Shown here piece after piece: positions 1 to 12,116 of a stretch of 64,000 bases of DNA. How positions within the stretch are numbered: the first letter of the stretch is position 1; each line of letters begins with the position of its first letter. The position numbers and the translations under genes were made by a program. The notes under the pieces were generated by a model. That model saw only the letters and a list, made by a program, of their open reading frames with translations, was not told the DNA's origin and searched no databases. The stretch is from Ancylostoma caninum (Eukaryota; Nematoda; Chromadorea; Rhabditida; Ancylostomatidae): the NCBI GenBank assembly GCA_037903475.1, contig JBAJFG010000362.1, forward strand, positions 1,984,001-2,048,000, written 5' to 3'.

Positions 1-82
1 TGAACATACATACTATGAATTCACTACATTATTGTTTAATAATGTGTTAAAATTGGCGAAAGTGGAAGTTAAAGTTGGACTC

Positions 83-111
83 CGATTTTATCGAATAACA
101 TTCGATAAAAT
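83..111. repeat. Perfect 13-bp stem hairpin
   Basis: GATTTTATCGAAT is followed by AAC and then by its exact reverse complement. The preceding bases (ttggactcc) resemble the inner part of the palindromic element at 2804-2944, so this may be a deletion derivative of that family. No coding signal surrounds it. Confidence 0.6.
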
Positions 112-957
112 CACGGATTGCATCACAAACCTGTTGACTATACATAGTAGCAGTGAGTGGGATGTACGGCTACTTTCATGCACTTTTCAAATGCACTGAA
201 CATTTTTCAGTTGATGGAAAAAAGTTTTTGTACATCGTCATCGGAACTAGCACTTTCAAAGGTTCCTATCACAGAGGAAATACGGAGAGTCCAACGAGTC
301 CATAGACAGTGAAAAATGTTTATCTATGCGTAAAATCAGCGAGTTTGGAGGCGAGCGAACCGAAAAGCGACGTTGCCACATTACAACAACAGGTATACAA
401 AATCAGATAAAATATGTGATTGATGGGGCCTACGGTGGTGTGTGCTGCAAAGTTTGACTTGGGACTGGATGGGATTTACGAGTTTTATTCAATGTTATGA
501 GCAGTAGAAGAAGATTAGACGCATAGTAACCAGGATTGTGCGGAAGCAAAATTTCAAATCTCATGAGACGTAAAAGAGAAGGTCGAAAATGGTCGTACAA
601 CGGAAAACCGAAAATTCCCTAATACATGGTAACGGTGAGTAAAATTGGCCGCAGGTTGGATATATCTCAAAAATGTGGAAGTGCATATGTAGGCAGCACA
701 TTTGACAATGATTTGAAGGTGAGTGCTTTCTCATGAAAGAATAAGCAGAATGTGAGTGATCTAGACGTGGCTGTGAGAAATTGACTGAAATAAATAGTAA
801 TGCCGCGATGAATGATAACTCACTTGTTTTTATGTGAAATTTGAATTTCTGACAAACATAGCTCGTGATAAACCAAGTGGACTTTAAACGACTTACTCAG
901 CAGCGGGGGCATCATTGGCAAACAGGGGTGTTTTGCTGAGTGTTATCGTTTTCGGAT

Positions 958-2520
958 GTATTAGGTTGCCCAAAAATAGTTGTACATTACTCAGTTTCGA
1001 GTTTTTTGTTCATGATTTTATTAGCAAGCAACATCGATCAACAAATTAATGTGCTCGGTCACGTAAGGAGGTTACTCTGGAAGAGGACAGGTGGGCAATA
1101 AGGAAATTTGAACAGAGTTACTACACTCCGACACGTTTTTGACATCGTCCTGGTATTTAAAGTCCCTCATGCAAAGGAATGAAGGGACCTGACAATGTGG
1201 TAGCCACTAGCCAAAACGTAAAAAATTTGGTAGATGTTTGTAGATAAGGGTGCTCAATGTTGCGATTTACTAACCTCTTCTTGATCGTGGAAATTCGTGC
1301 TCTGACAGTGCGCTGTAGCCTCTCCTGTATGAACTACAGTGCAGCGTTTCGACCATTCCTGCCAGTTCAAAACTATGTTTTCGCAGGGTAGTAAGGACCG
1401 CTTGTTTCAAATGCTAATCAAATGCCAAGAAGAAAATAAGATGGTGGCTGTCACCTGCACATATCACTGAACTTGCTAAACGCCTGATTATCCTGCACCA
1501 ACAGTCGAGCACATCGTAGGGCAACAAAAGGAGAGAGACTATGCTACACTCTTCAGAAACCAGGGAGATTTCGATCCATTTGCACCGCACATTGATATAA
1601 CATCATCGAGAAGAGTATCGCCAGAGACAACTCAACTTACACGTGGCCCCAACTCGAATATTTCCACAGATACTGTTCAGAAGATGGCGAAACTTTAGCT
1701 GAGGCAGTGCAGTTACTGAATATTTGGAGGCACCGCACTGTCAGATTGAGCGAACATGGAATCATGAAAACGACTTCATGATATGTGTAGAATGCTAGCT
1801 CACGAAACTGATATACATATACATAATATCAGCGAGTAATCCAATGAAGGCAACTTGGGAAGTCTGTACCAAGAGAAAAATTCACAAAGATTCTTTGTCG
1901 CCGCCCCTTTAACATCAGCTTAACAGACGGAAAACGTTTTCACTGCTAGAGCTTCACGAATTATATGAGAGCCAGCGCGACTACTGCATCTGTGTCAGAG
2001 TGCAGCGAAGAAGTGGGTGGTGATCGAAAGAGCTCTGTTCCTTTAATCTGCAATGATCTAGGATGAGTTGTCTTTAGGAATGTCCATTTCGCTATTCTTT
2101 ATTATAAAATCCGCGAAAATTAACGCCGGTTCTCATCAGGAAGCCATATCACAACATGCACTCCTTCTACGGATCAAGAGACGCAGCTGCACTAGTGTGT
2201 GATTTACTCAGACTGGGACCCTCATCTGAGCACAAAATCTACTTTCGCCTTCTGTGACTTCGACTTTCACAATTAGTGAGATTAAGACATGTGGCTGTCC
2301 CATCCCCTGATCTCATTCCACTGTGCTACTTCGAGCCAAAACTCCCTGAGAACAGCATGGTGAGAAAGCGTCATCTTCTCACTGCCAGCTGGTCTTTCTT
2401 GAGGGACGACTCTGGGCCTGCACCAAGGCATAAGCTGACGAGTTCGATCAGCACCTTATATGATGATTGCTAATGCTTGGTTGCAATAGATAGTGAACAT
2501 GACGGGACGATATCTTGTAT
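958..2520 (+). mobile_element. Degenerate mariner-like transposon
   Basis: The left edge reads TATTAGGTTGCCCAAAAAT, which resembles the terminal inverted repeat of many mariner elements. Near 2291-2345 the plus strand reads HVAVPSPDLIPLCYFEP, which resembles the 'HPPYSPDLAPxDYxLF' block ending the DDD domain of mariner transposases. Around 2466-2520 another frame reads WLQ(stop)IVNMTGRYLVF, resembling the C-terminal 'RW...I...GxY' of that family. The intervening sequence is full of stops and frameshifts and no right-hand terminal repeat was found. This is at best an old inactive copy; the match is by eye and weak in the middle. Confidence 0.35.
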
Positions 2521-2803
2521 TTTTGAAGCATAAGGTAAAAAGGGGATACATACGTAACAGCTAGCCTCTTCATATCTCGATATAATTTGAGTCTCCTTCT
2601 ATTAGGTTTTTCTAGAAAAAAGGATGTTCAACTTTGCACGTATTTTATGCTTTAGCAGGCACACTCTTTTGCTTACAAAAGTTCATCATCTGGAAATTTC
2701 TTGCATAAAACATATCAGGCTGATGGTCTGGACTCTCAGGCTTCTTTTGGGCTAGCCTCGCTTTCCTAGCATTCATTCCTTTGTAAGGTCCTGTAGTCAT
2801 AGC

Positions 2804-2944
2804 ATAAGCTACATTTATACTGCGTTGGAGTCCGATCCTGTCGAAAATAAAAGATGGGTATTGATCTTCCTCATCCGAAAATCGACACGTATCATTCGTT
2901 ATCCGACCGGATCGGACTCCGGTGAACTATAGATGTAGCTATAG
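2804..2944. mobile_element. Palindromic MITE, TATAGCTACAT family, copy 1
   Basis: The two halves are imperfect inverted repeats. The left end reads aagctacatttata and the right end, reverse-complemented, reads ctatagctacatctata; both arms continue into 'ggagtccgatccggtcg'-type sequence. A second copy lies at 4557-4673 inside a phosphatase intron. At about 140 bp with no coding capacity it fits a miniature inverted-repeat element. The superfamily cannot be assigned. Confidence 0.7.
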
Positions 2945-3578
2945 TCTCATTCATTCCATATGGAGTGTATACAACTTTCGGTTATTGAAACTTAACCTGC
3001 CTAAACGTGACTGAAATTGAACCGAAACAACTGTGAATCAAGGAGAACATCGAAATTTGCAACTTGTAGTACACAACTCGACTTAAAGGCAGTGTCTCAG
3101 CTCATTGACCGCGTTCAAGATTTTCACGTAGGTCGAACTTATCGAGTAGCTGAGCAAAAGATGTGCTTTAAGTTACAGTGAAACATCGAAAACTCCATAA
3201 ATTACAGGTTTCTTTGGCTAAGAATTTCGAAATTCTCGGCCAGTGGACGGAGGCTTCATTCCGCATCAAAAGCTAGCTGAACGAGCGGCATGTTTCTCCG
3301 ATACCGCAGCACTTGATCAGTTGCTAATAGCCACTGCTTAGAAGTTCATTAATATTCTCAGCTCCGCTTCTGCTAGCTTCCTAGCGAGAAGACTCATCCG
3401 CTCCTATGTTGAATTTGGCCTCCAATGTAGGGATTTTTGACCGTATTTTCACATTTCAAGCACATTTTTGGAATCAGCACGTCGAGTAGGACCAGATTCC
3501 GTTGATATCTCGATAACCATCATGAGGTGAGACGCTGCCTTTAACTCGGTGGTATAGACAGTGACTGGTTCTCGTGCG

Positions 3579-3581
3579 CAC

Positions 3582-3675
<94 letters not shown>
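3579..3675. repeat. (CA)n microsatellite
   Basis: About 48 uninterrupted CA dinucleotides. Reading frames across it (poly His-Thr or Cys-Val) are artefacts. Confidence 0.99.
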
Positions 3676-3677
<2 letters not shown>

Positions 3678-4145
3678 GCTATGCTGCTGCCCAGTGCTAA
3701 CCCAATTAACATGTAGAATGTGCGATGCTTACTCTCAATTTTTATCACTTCTAATCTCTCAAAGATTCTAGAAATTTGTACCACCATTGTCTTTTTCAAA
3801 CTTTTCGCGGTTTCTGAAACTTTTTGACTGTCTTTTTTTCATCCCATGTTTTCTAATCAAGCTTTTTCTACTGAGAGGCCTCAACGAGGACCGGGCAATG
3901 TGGTTTTTTTTAGGAGGCGAGAGAAACAACATGTTCTGCTTTGTCCTTTTGAATGATTTTTCCTTACCTCTTATATTAACACACTCGCACACGAAATTTT
4001 GTTTATTCTCTGTATTCATTACTAGTAAACTAATAAAAATGAGCGTTTGTTGAATACAGGAAAGGATCACTTGACTTAAAAAGTGTTTTTATTTTAATCA
4101 ATTTATAGAAGGTAACTTTTCAGTCCTAATGTTCAACACTACAAA

Positions 4146-7100
4146 TTAGTCACATCCAGTTATTTTCCTGTAGTCTGCACACCATTTCCGATATTTCTCT
4201 TCGCCGCCATTGTCCAAGCAGTGTTGAAAGCGCCGTTTGTACTTTTCCAGGAAGTAGGCGAGAAGAACGCGATGAACATAAAGGTATTGCTGAAAAATTT
4301 TGATTAGAACATTCTTTTTTTAAACCCTTCCCAAGTGTGTCCTGAAACTTGTAGAATCGACCATGCACAACTGTTCTTTCTTTCGCGAATTTTCGCATTC
4401 TTACATAATTGTTGGGCAGAGTATGAAGCTAAATAGTTACATATGCATTCTGGATTGAGCACGGTCTCTGTGTCCGAATTTCCTTCAGTAGCTCACTCAT
4501 TGCTTGACAATCTTCCTGAAAACAGAGAGATTAAGGCCATTTCTTGTCAGGTAGTCTGTATAGCTACATTTATATCGGAGTCCAATCCGGTCGAATAAGA
4601 AAAGATACGTATCAATCCTTATCCGTAGTTATCCGACGAGGATCAATTGCTTATAGCTGATGTAGCTTATAGGCTCACCCCAATCTGCATTTTTTCCTGC
4701 ACGTACGATATAGCCACAATTGTCCCTGTCCTCCCGATACCTGCCGAGCAATGAACGATTATTGGTGTCGCTGAGCCGCGTATTTCAGCGAGAAGGTTCT
4801 TAAATATATAAAGCGATACGAGGGCAGTATGTCTCTTGTAGACATTGCGGCTCATGTAAAGATTAAACAACACTGACAATCGCGGTGAGCTTTGTCGGTG
4901 GCACTCCTCGATCCGGCCAATTTTCCCAATGGTAATGGCACACTGTTCTTGAGGCGTCGTTTCCTCCATCTTTGTAGTCTAACCTGATCTTGCTCACCCG
5001 AATAAAATTGTCGTCGTCCGACATGGGATGGACCTGAACCGTACATTTCACAAAGGAGGCTCCTTATGAGCAGCCTCTTAAACAAACGCTCACATCCACG
5101 CAAGTTGCAGTGATTTTTCCTTCGTTTTCCTCGCCAAATACCATAATCTCACCTACTTCGTACGGCCAGTACTGCTCGCATTTTTTCTTGTCCTGGATTG
5201 AATAACTAGTGCTTTGGTTCAGAAATCGTTTTAAAAACTACTCCGTACGCATTCAATGGTATTACATAGCATCAAAATATAATCGCTTTTTTCTTGAATA
5301 ACCATTGCCCAGAATGCTTGCATAGTGTGAATGAGTGGTCCCTGAAACATGCTGGTGACAATCATGGAGAACTTTTCGAAACATCTGAGTAGGAATAAGT
5401 TATTTGTCACTAGATTTGCAACTATTCTGTTAGGTATGTTGCTTCCACCACCTCTCTCTCCACCATCTCTCTTGCTCTATTACCTCTCTTCCCACCACCT
5501 CTTCAACCCCACTCACGTTCCCAAAAGACGGATAACGATGTGAAGAGGTTCGAATTGATGAGCGATTTAAAATTCTTGGTCTCTTTTTGAATTTAGTGGT
5601 TCCCTCTAATTTGCGCGGGCAGAAGAACCATACGCGAAGGAGGCAATGGTCCGAACCAGCATAGACCTTCGTACAAACCGACGTCGGTCAGGCGAAACCG
5701 TCGAATGACGATGACATGTCAGTTTCATCAATTTCGTTATAGTCCACGCGTGACTCCGTCGGCTTTACCCTCCTCCACGTGATTCTGATGTCCAGCATAG
5801 GGAAATCGTCTTCTGATATTATGTGGCGCCATGGACGGTCATCGTCGTCATGAAGAACACGGAAATCTCTCCCTATTCGTTCCACTAAAGGGCGTAGGCA
5901 CCGATATGAAGTTCCTCGGGCGTTCTGCTAACATCTTGGCATTTCAGTCACCAACGACAACCTTATGAAACGTATGGTCTTCTCCGTAGAACTTCAAGCC
6001 CATATAGAAAGCCCTGATCCCGTCTTCGTCCTAACCGGATTTTGGAGCGTAGGCGACGAAGATTGTTAAGGTCATTAAACCACATCTTCTCAGCCACAAA
6101 CGGCCGATTCGGATTGTTAGCTGTTCGAATGAATTGTGAATTTGTCATTCAAGTTCGTGCTGATGAGGACACTGAATCCACTAGCTCCTCCTTTGTTGCA
6201 GGTAACACAGAGGTTTTCTTCTCTAAGGCTCGAACCAGACTCGGCGGCGGAGGTATGGGCGACGCCCGCGCTTTGTGACCCCTCGGCTTCCTGGGGCGTC
6301 GTGGGGCGGCGAGGGGCTGCCACCAACGCAATATGCCTCGAACTTGAAAACTAAAATGTATTGCCAAAGAAAGCCGAAAAATAGTAAAGAGTGATCACAA
6401 CAAACAAGAAAATACTTAGAGACATTTCTATAGAGTCACGAATCATGTTCGAAGCTTTTAAATTAACTTTAATGTTTCTAAAAGCATTCAGCGAGTTAAG
6501 AGGATAAACGGGATGATAGGCCAGATTCTATTATAATGATAAATAGAAGATTCGGGGAAAACTGCAATAATGATGTAAGGCCAGCGAATAGATTGCCGAT
6601 CCATGACACCCATGACGATTCGCCCCAGGCAGTAATCCATTTCCCGCAATAAGTGCGAGAAATGTCCCTCCTTAATCTCTGAGGTCAGATGGCAACACAT
6701 ACAGTGAACGGCAATGGCGGTGGCCCATCTCGAGAGCCTCGAGAAGGACGCAGCGCGACCGCGCCGCGCGAGCCAGGATCGATGTCGTCTGCTGCCGGAA
6801 TGCTATTTCTAGGCTCTTTCCTTCCCGATTTGGTCGAAAATCCTTGAAATCGGGTAGAAAAGCTGGTAGAAATAGCATAACAGCAGCAGAAACATCGGTT
6901 ACAGCGCGCGCGGCGCGGTTGCGCGACGTCCTTCTCGAGGCCGCGAATGGGCCAACGCCATTGACGTCCACTGTATGTATTCAAACACTGATATCCTAAC
7001 GATTGATGCTAACGTTTCTTCGACTCCTTTCCTTTTTGTTCTCAATATAGTGTGTTTTCGTTCACAAATCTTCCATTTCGATGACTATTTGTTTGAAAAT

Positions 7101-8604
7101 GACGATTTCAGAAGAAATTTACATCTGTCATCAATATCTACGGGTTATTTTTTATAGTTGCTCATACGAATGAGAAATAACTAGTGTTTCTCTTTAATGA
7201 ACCAAACCTTCCCCTGATGACGCCTCTCGCCGCTCGAAGAAGCCGAGCCGGTTCGGCTTCCTAGGGCGTCGTCGCGCGTCGACGCGCGATGCAGCCAGCC
7301 GACGCTGTAATGCGCAAGGTATGGTCGACCTAATTTGTGGTGGCGGCGGTCGCCGCTCGCCGCCCGAGGAAGCCGGACGAGGCCGCGGCGATCGATCCGC
7401 AGGCTGCGCGTGGAAGCCGACGCCTCCCGCCGCTGTTCGCCGTCGAGTCTGGTTCGAACCTAATATCGAAAGTGAGGTTTAGTGGCCGATGTCTCCTCGA
7501 TCCAGAGGGTTTCGAACCATCTCGTTTGTACATAGCGATCACTTGAACACAAGCTTTTGGTCGGATAGGCTACTTGGAAAAACTACTTGGAAACACGCCA
7601 CGTAGATTCGTAGACTAGCCGTTTGCGATCCCTCATTCGAGGAATGTTCGTAGAGTGTGAATAATAGTGTGAATAATGTAGCAATACAATTTTATCTGTG
7701 AATATGGAAGTTTTGAATTTACCTGAGTGCATATAAAGTGATGGTCTCTGCTCGGCGTTGCTACATAGTTTGCATGGATATAATCGTTGTCAATTCCTGG
7801 CCATTTCAGTATCACACGTCGGGCGTCTTGACAGGGCACATCAACATACCTACAATGCAACATACCCCACTTATTTTGTCGTCAAAGCATTGATGATAGA
7901 CACCTGTTCAGAGGTCGATTTTCTAGAAAAGCTTTCGTTGTCATTGATTCCGGTTTCCACTTGGAGAGCTCACGGAATTCTTCCATCAGCTTTGGTGCTC
8001 CTATATCTAGCACCCGATTTACCCATATACTCACCTAAACATCGCCACAGATCAAGATTTCATTAAACATCTCCATTAGACCTACGTGAAAATTTTCATC
8101 GCTCACCATTCCGAGTATTACATTTTTATCCTTTGTACTCTTAAAGCTGGATGGCTTACTTCGCAGTCCATTTTTGATCTTCGGTGAGTCACCGAAACCG
8201 CCTTCCTGTAGCTCTGCTTCTTTGGCGCTCTCATCTGACGAAAGATTGTCAATAACGTAGTACGTATCACGCTTCCTTGCTCACAGTTAGATTGCATTGT
8301 TCCACCTTAGTTCGAAATTTTTACAATGAATGGCCTCATCCGATTCTCGTGATCGTGCAACAATCACGATAATAATAAAGCTATCAATCATGGGAAAAGG
8401 TTCTAGATTCTGAGCAGCTCCGGAGAACGCGAAGTCACCTTGCATATGCAACATGTTCTCCAACACCAAGGCGGCTCTTGATGACTTCTTCAGTGGTTTG
8501 TTGTTTGCATCGCCCTCGCTTTTTTCGCCAGGTCGGTGGAACAAATCGTTGCGGTCATTTCTTTTCTTCCTAAAGAAAGAGCGATAGTTATGGCCAGATG
8601 CCAC
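4146..8604 (-). CDS. Classical protein tyrosine phosphatase, multi-exon
   Basis: Removes phosphate from phosphotyrosine. Exons read from phase and splice sites (5' to 3' on the minus strand): 8034-7904, 7849-7723, 5341-5249, 5192-5094, 5033-4872, 4798-4679, 4515-4441, 4289-4146. They join in frame (951 nt, 316 codons plus stop). Visible motifs in order: NRYVDVPC (phosphotyrosine loop), DYIHANYV, ICTQ/GPL, KCEQYWPY, WPDRGVPP (WPD loop with its Asp), VHCSAGIGRTG (P-loop with Cys and Arg), and IQNAYQYLYVH (Q loop). All catalytic residues are present. Upstream exons at about 8275-8107 (acidic and Ser-rich, ending VILGM) and about 8575-8455 (basic, RKKRNDRND) look like an N-terminal tail, but their joins and the start codon are not settled. 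No signal peptide or TM was found, so the product is probably cytosolic. It resembles the large nematode-expanded PTP families. The donor at the 4872 end is weak. Confidence 0.92.
4557..4673. mobile_element. Palindromic MITE copy 2, filling a phosphatase intron
   Basis: The left end is tatagctacatttata and the right end is its near inverse (tgatgtagcttatagg). It is the same family as 2804-2944. It occupies about 117 of the 163 bp of the intron at 4516-4678 and ends about 5 bp from the splice donor (GTGAGCC on the minus strand). Confidence 0.75.
5342..7722. other. 2.4-kb phosphatase intron rich in repeats
   Basis: This lies between the exon ending ICTQ and the exon beginning GPLIHTMQAFW. It holds a TA-flanked MITE at 6702-6973 and GC-rich inverted segments near 6221-6350 and 7200-7470. 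The strings GGTTCGAACC and CTCGAACCAGACTC occur in opposite orientation at 7450 and 6228. I see no convincing exon in it on either strand. Confidence 0.6.
6702..6973. mobile_element. TA-flanked MITE, Tc1/mariner type (CAGTG ends)
   Basis: The ends are CAGTGAACGGCAATGGCGG and, inverted, CAGTGGACGTCAATGGCGT. Both are flanked by TA (6700-6701 and 6974-6975). The arms continue as imperfect inverted repeats over about 100 bp. TA duplication with CAGT-type ends is typical of Tc1/mariner non-autonomous elements. A relative lies at 17318-17581. Confidence 0.8.
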
Positions 8605-8929
8605 TTTCGATAGTTTGTCTTGGAGTAGATTTTCAGAGACTTCGCCATCTCAGCTCTAGTTCCAAGGTCATGTACTATCATCCTGCAAAAGTCCCGAAGA
8701 CATATTTTTCTTTTTTTTTATCCTAGGGGAGCCTGACATCTCGTAACGAAATATACATTGTCAGAAGCAATTTGTGATGTTCATTTCAAATGCGTTCACC
8801 CTTTTTGCTGCGGAGCCGTCTGTGAAGGGTTACATGGCATGATTTCAATTTGCACAAGGCAGCCAGAATTTGGCTCCTGGACATATTCCGCTGAAAGATC
8901 GCTGGAACTTGCGGATCGAATGGAGTCGG

Positions 8930-9128
8930 GGAGTGAGACACGTGATATTGGTCAATAATATGACCTGTCCTCCTCCTTCTGACTTGTTTGCCCTTTAGGT
9001 AACTAAGGTACGGTAAGTGAGCTAACAAGTCAGGGAGTTCTGGACGTGTCAGCTAACAAACGTGTAGGACAGGCCAAGTTATCGACTTTTGTCAGGTGCC
9101 CCCCCCCCCCCCAGCTCCATTTTGCCCA
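8930..9128. repeat. Foldback element with a poly-C/poly-G tract
   Basis: The left arm contains ggtcaataatatgacctgtc and the right arm, inverted, contains agtcgataacttggcctgtc; a run of about 14 C follows. A third related arm lies at about 61618-61710, with the same order (aatggagttG(n), caataatatgatctgt, ttctgacttgtttgc). Non-coding dispersed repeat. Confidence 0.55.
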
Positions 9129-9229
9129 AACTTGGATGGATCTAAGACATTTTTGCAAGTACTAATTAATTTCAATTACTTGACAAGCTTGATGTGGTTT
9201 TCGCGCATGCTTTCACCTCAGACAAACCC

Positions 9230-9850
9230 TCGCTGCGCGCAGATAAGGCCCCGGCAGAAGCGAGATTAGGGCGCGCGCCCAGCGACCGAGATAGAAGCGC
9301 GCGCGAACTTGGAGCGCGCGCCTTGCGAGATCGGCGTGCGCGCTCAGCGACGATGTCACAACCGGTCAATACCGGATGGTGGCCAGGTGTTTAACGTTGA
9401 GCGACAAGGGTCCACCACATAGATGTACTGATGGTGCATGACCACCTTTACAAAAATGGCCGCTACGACCTCCCCTTCAATGAATGAGGCTAGCGGTTAA
9501 AAAATATTGCCTTCACGCCATCTAGAACTGAAACTGCCGGCTGCCCTAACCGGCGGACTCCCACAGATGTTGCTTCGTAATTCTTGCTGGTGAAGATGTG
9601 TTCTCGCGCGCGCCCAGCGATGTTGTCGCGCGCTCCCAGCGAGCGTCTTTTGACGTCTGCGTCCTTCGAAAATCGTCACTCGTCTGCTTCGCGCCCAGCG
9701 AAGTTGTGCTCCGGCAGAAGCGAGCGACTTTACCGACCTGCGTCTTCGAAACTGTACTATTTCCTTCTGCTCCGCGCGAAGCGAAGCAAGGGTCGCTCCT
9801 CGCGGAGACCTCAAACAGGTGCGCGCGACCAGCGAGGGTTTGTCTGTATA
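9230..9850. repeat. GC-rich region with a recurring CGCGC-CAGCGA motif
   Basis: Variants of gcgcgcgcccagcga recur at about 9271, 9339, 9606, 9628, 9691, 9771 and 9819 in sequence much richer in GC than its surroundings. The open frames here are Arg/Ala/Ser-rich by composition on both strands and are not convincing genes. Confidence 0.5.
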
Positions 9851-10959
9851 ATAAAACTTGAAAGTCAGATTTGGCCTCTCAAGAAAAGCTGAAACTACAC
9901 CACGTAACTCTTCACAGGAAGCACCGCAGCGGAAAAGGAAAACGGAAAAGCGGGCTTTGGATAAGCATCACGAACTGCACATCCTCCTATATAAATCATG
10001 GTAGTGCAACAAAATCTCCTAGAGTGCAGGTGTGCTCGCGAGGATGCGAGGCTGACGGAGCATTCGGCCGATGTTTCGTATAGGTGCATAGACACAGTGG
10101 GAGTCGGTTGCACTCAGGATTTCGCGGTGGGACCAGCGGCTAGCGGTCTCGAGCCCTCCGTGCGAAACTGTGTTTATAACAATCTGACTTTGCCTAGCAG
10201 CAATCCATGGAGCAGAGTCGCCCCTCTGCCAGAGCTTTGTTATTGACTCCACTCAACCTTGAAACACTGGACGATAACCACATGGCAAGGATGTGTGCAT
10301 GCCGTGAAGACGATAGCGAGCCGTGGATGCTGTAGCGATATTATCCATCCACCCACTCAGGTTTCCTCATTTGAGATATGCTCTTTGCGCAGCTGTCATT
10401 GAGGTTCCATGAGAATTATGCAGTTGGAGGATCCATCTGTTCTTAAGAAGGGTACTACGATCAAATACACAGCATGAACGAACGAGGAACGCGTCATCAT
10501 AAGCTGTTGTAACATTTTCTGAAACCATTTCTGCAGTTGATCAAACTTCCTGCCTGAAATTTCCTAACTTTCTCCCATTACTCTCGAGATTTACAAAGAG
10601 TGCCGGTGCACTGATGACGGACAGATGTGCCGAGGCCCTGTAGTTTAGAAAAAACATCAGGATAGGTGTCCACCACTGGCGGACTCAGAGGGTGGGTCGA
10701 GAATGGGTCGCCGAATTTTCGAAATCATTTCACAATACAAATAAAAATCCTGTATTAGTTTATTTTCAATCATTTATTTTTATTATTATTTTTAATATAT
10801 TTTTATTAGTTAATTCTTATTATAATTAATATTTTTATTAGTGTTATTTTCCATATGGCTCCCCAAATCGGCGGAGACCTCACTTTTTCCCATGCCCCTT
10901 TCCCGCCCAATTTCTGGTCCGCCACTGGTGTCCACCGGTCGAGAAAGGGTCCGTCGTGG

Positions 10960-11450
10960 CTTAAAGGCAGCAGGAGCTGAAATCCTCGACTCCGAGCTGA
11001 GCTGTGTGTGATGAAGTACAGACTCAGCACATCATAAATGTGAAACGAACACAGACAATGATGGCTTACCTGCAGAGAAAATGGAACATTCGTCGCGAAC
11101 ACGCCTGGCCGTGTTCGCACGCGGACGAGTTTTCCCCGGCGCAAAAGCCATGCGTGGTTTTGGCCGAGTCCATGAAACCGTGGTTTGGCGCAAAGGGAAA
11201 ACGAAATGCATTCAATTCACAGGGTTTCATGGCAGGACTCGGCCAAAACCACGCACCGCAATGGCTTTTGCGCCGGGAAAAACTCGTCCGCGCGCGAACA
11301 CGGCCAGGCGTGTTCGCGACGGATGTTCCATTTTCTCCGCAGGTAAGCCATCATTGTCTGTGTTCGTTTCCCATTTATGTGCTGAGTCTGTACTCCACCA
11401 CCCGCAGCTCAGCTCAGAGCCGAGAATTTCAGCTCCTGCTGCCTTTAATA
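10960..11450. repeat. Long foldback element with arms of about 220 bp
   Basis: Two inverted arms meet near 11205. The left arm (about 10960-11195) includes ggcagcaggagctgaaat, acacagacaatgatggctta and gcgaacacgcctggccgtg. The right arm (about 11225-11450) carries the inverse of each, including cacggccaggcgtgttcgc and taagccatcattgtctgtgt. The reading frames across it are mirror images of each other, so they are not evidence for genes. Confidence 0.8.
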
Positions 11451-11710
11451 GTGGGAAAATGGCAGGATACGGGTCCACCGATGGAGAAAGGGTCTGCAGT
11501 GGCCCAGCAGTGGGGAAAACGTCACGATGCAGGTCCAACGATAGAAATTGGGTCTGCAGGGGCCCATTAGTGAGGAAATGCCAGAGAACGACTCCACAGA
11601 TGGGGAATGAGTCTGCCCTGGCCCAACAGTGGGGAAAGCGCCAGTATACGAGTCCACGGATGGATCGGGTCTGCACTGGCCCAGTAGTGAGGAAAGCGCC
11701 AGGATTCGAG
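11449..11710. repeat. Minisatellite, period about 60 bp, about 4 copies
   Basis: Each unit follows the pattern gtggggaaa.cg.ca.gat, then .gtccacggatgg, then gggtctgcagtggcccag. Copies start near 11449, 11508, 11570 and 11628, with about 75-85% identity by eye. Related single units occur at about 10680 and 10925. The same family appears in the opposite orientation at 21310-21475. Confidence 0.75.
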
Positions 11711-12116
11711 CCTATTGAAGAAGAAGCTCATCAGTTGGACTATCTCAGTACGTGAAGCTTGAATCATTCCAGGTGGTTATTCGGCACTCGTTACACTGTA
11801 TTGTTCACACGTACCAAAGCCAAGTGGAAGGTACTCCTGCGCAGAGCTTGGTGTGGCTGCTTGTAACGGATCCATAGGCATGTAATAAATGTGACAAAAA
11901 AAGTAGTTAGTGTCACTGCATCGGAAATTAGTTTTACATGCAGGATTGCAGTCTCACGTACATGCGTGATTAAGAATTTGCAAGCAATGCTAGGATCGCT
12001 AGAAGACTCCAAGCCCGACGTTGGAGAGGCAGGCAGACCCGTAAAATATACGCAATGTTTTTTTCTGCATTTGAGCTCAGCTAATGATTACGTTTGCTTA
12101 TTTGCTAGTTTTCGAA

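Noticed and set aside
3449..3799. Open frames rich in Cys-Val or His-Thr
   Set aside because: They are translations of the (CA)n microsatellite.
9194..9892. Arg/Ala-rich open frames
   Set aside because: GC-rich repeat composition opens all frames; there is no splice context and no domain.
10806..11755. Overlapping open frames of 110-220 codons on both strands
   Set aside because: They arise from the long foldback and the minisatellite; mirrored translations show there is no independent coding signal.
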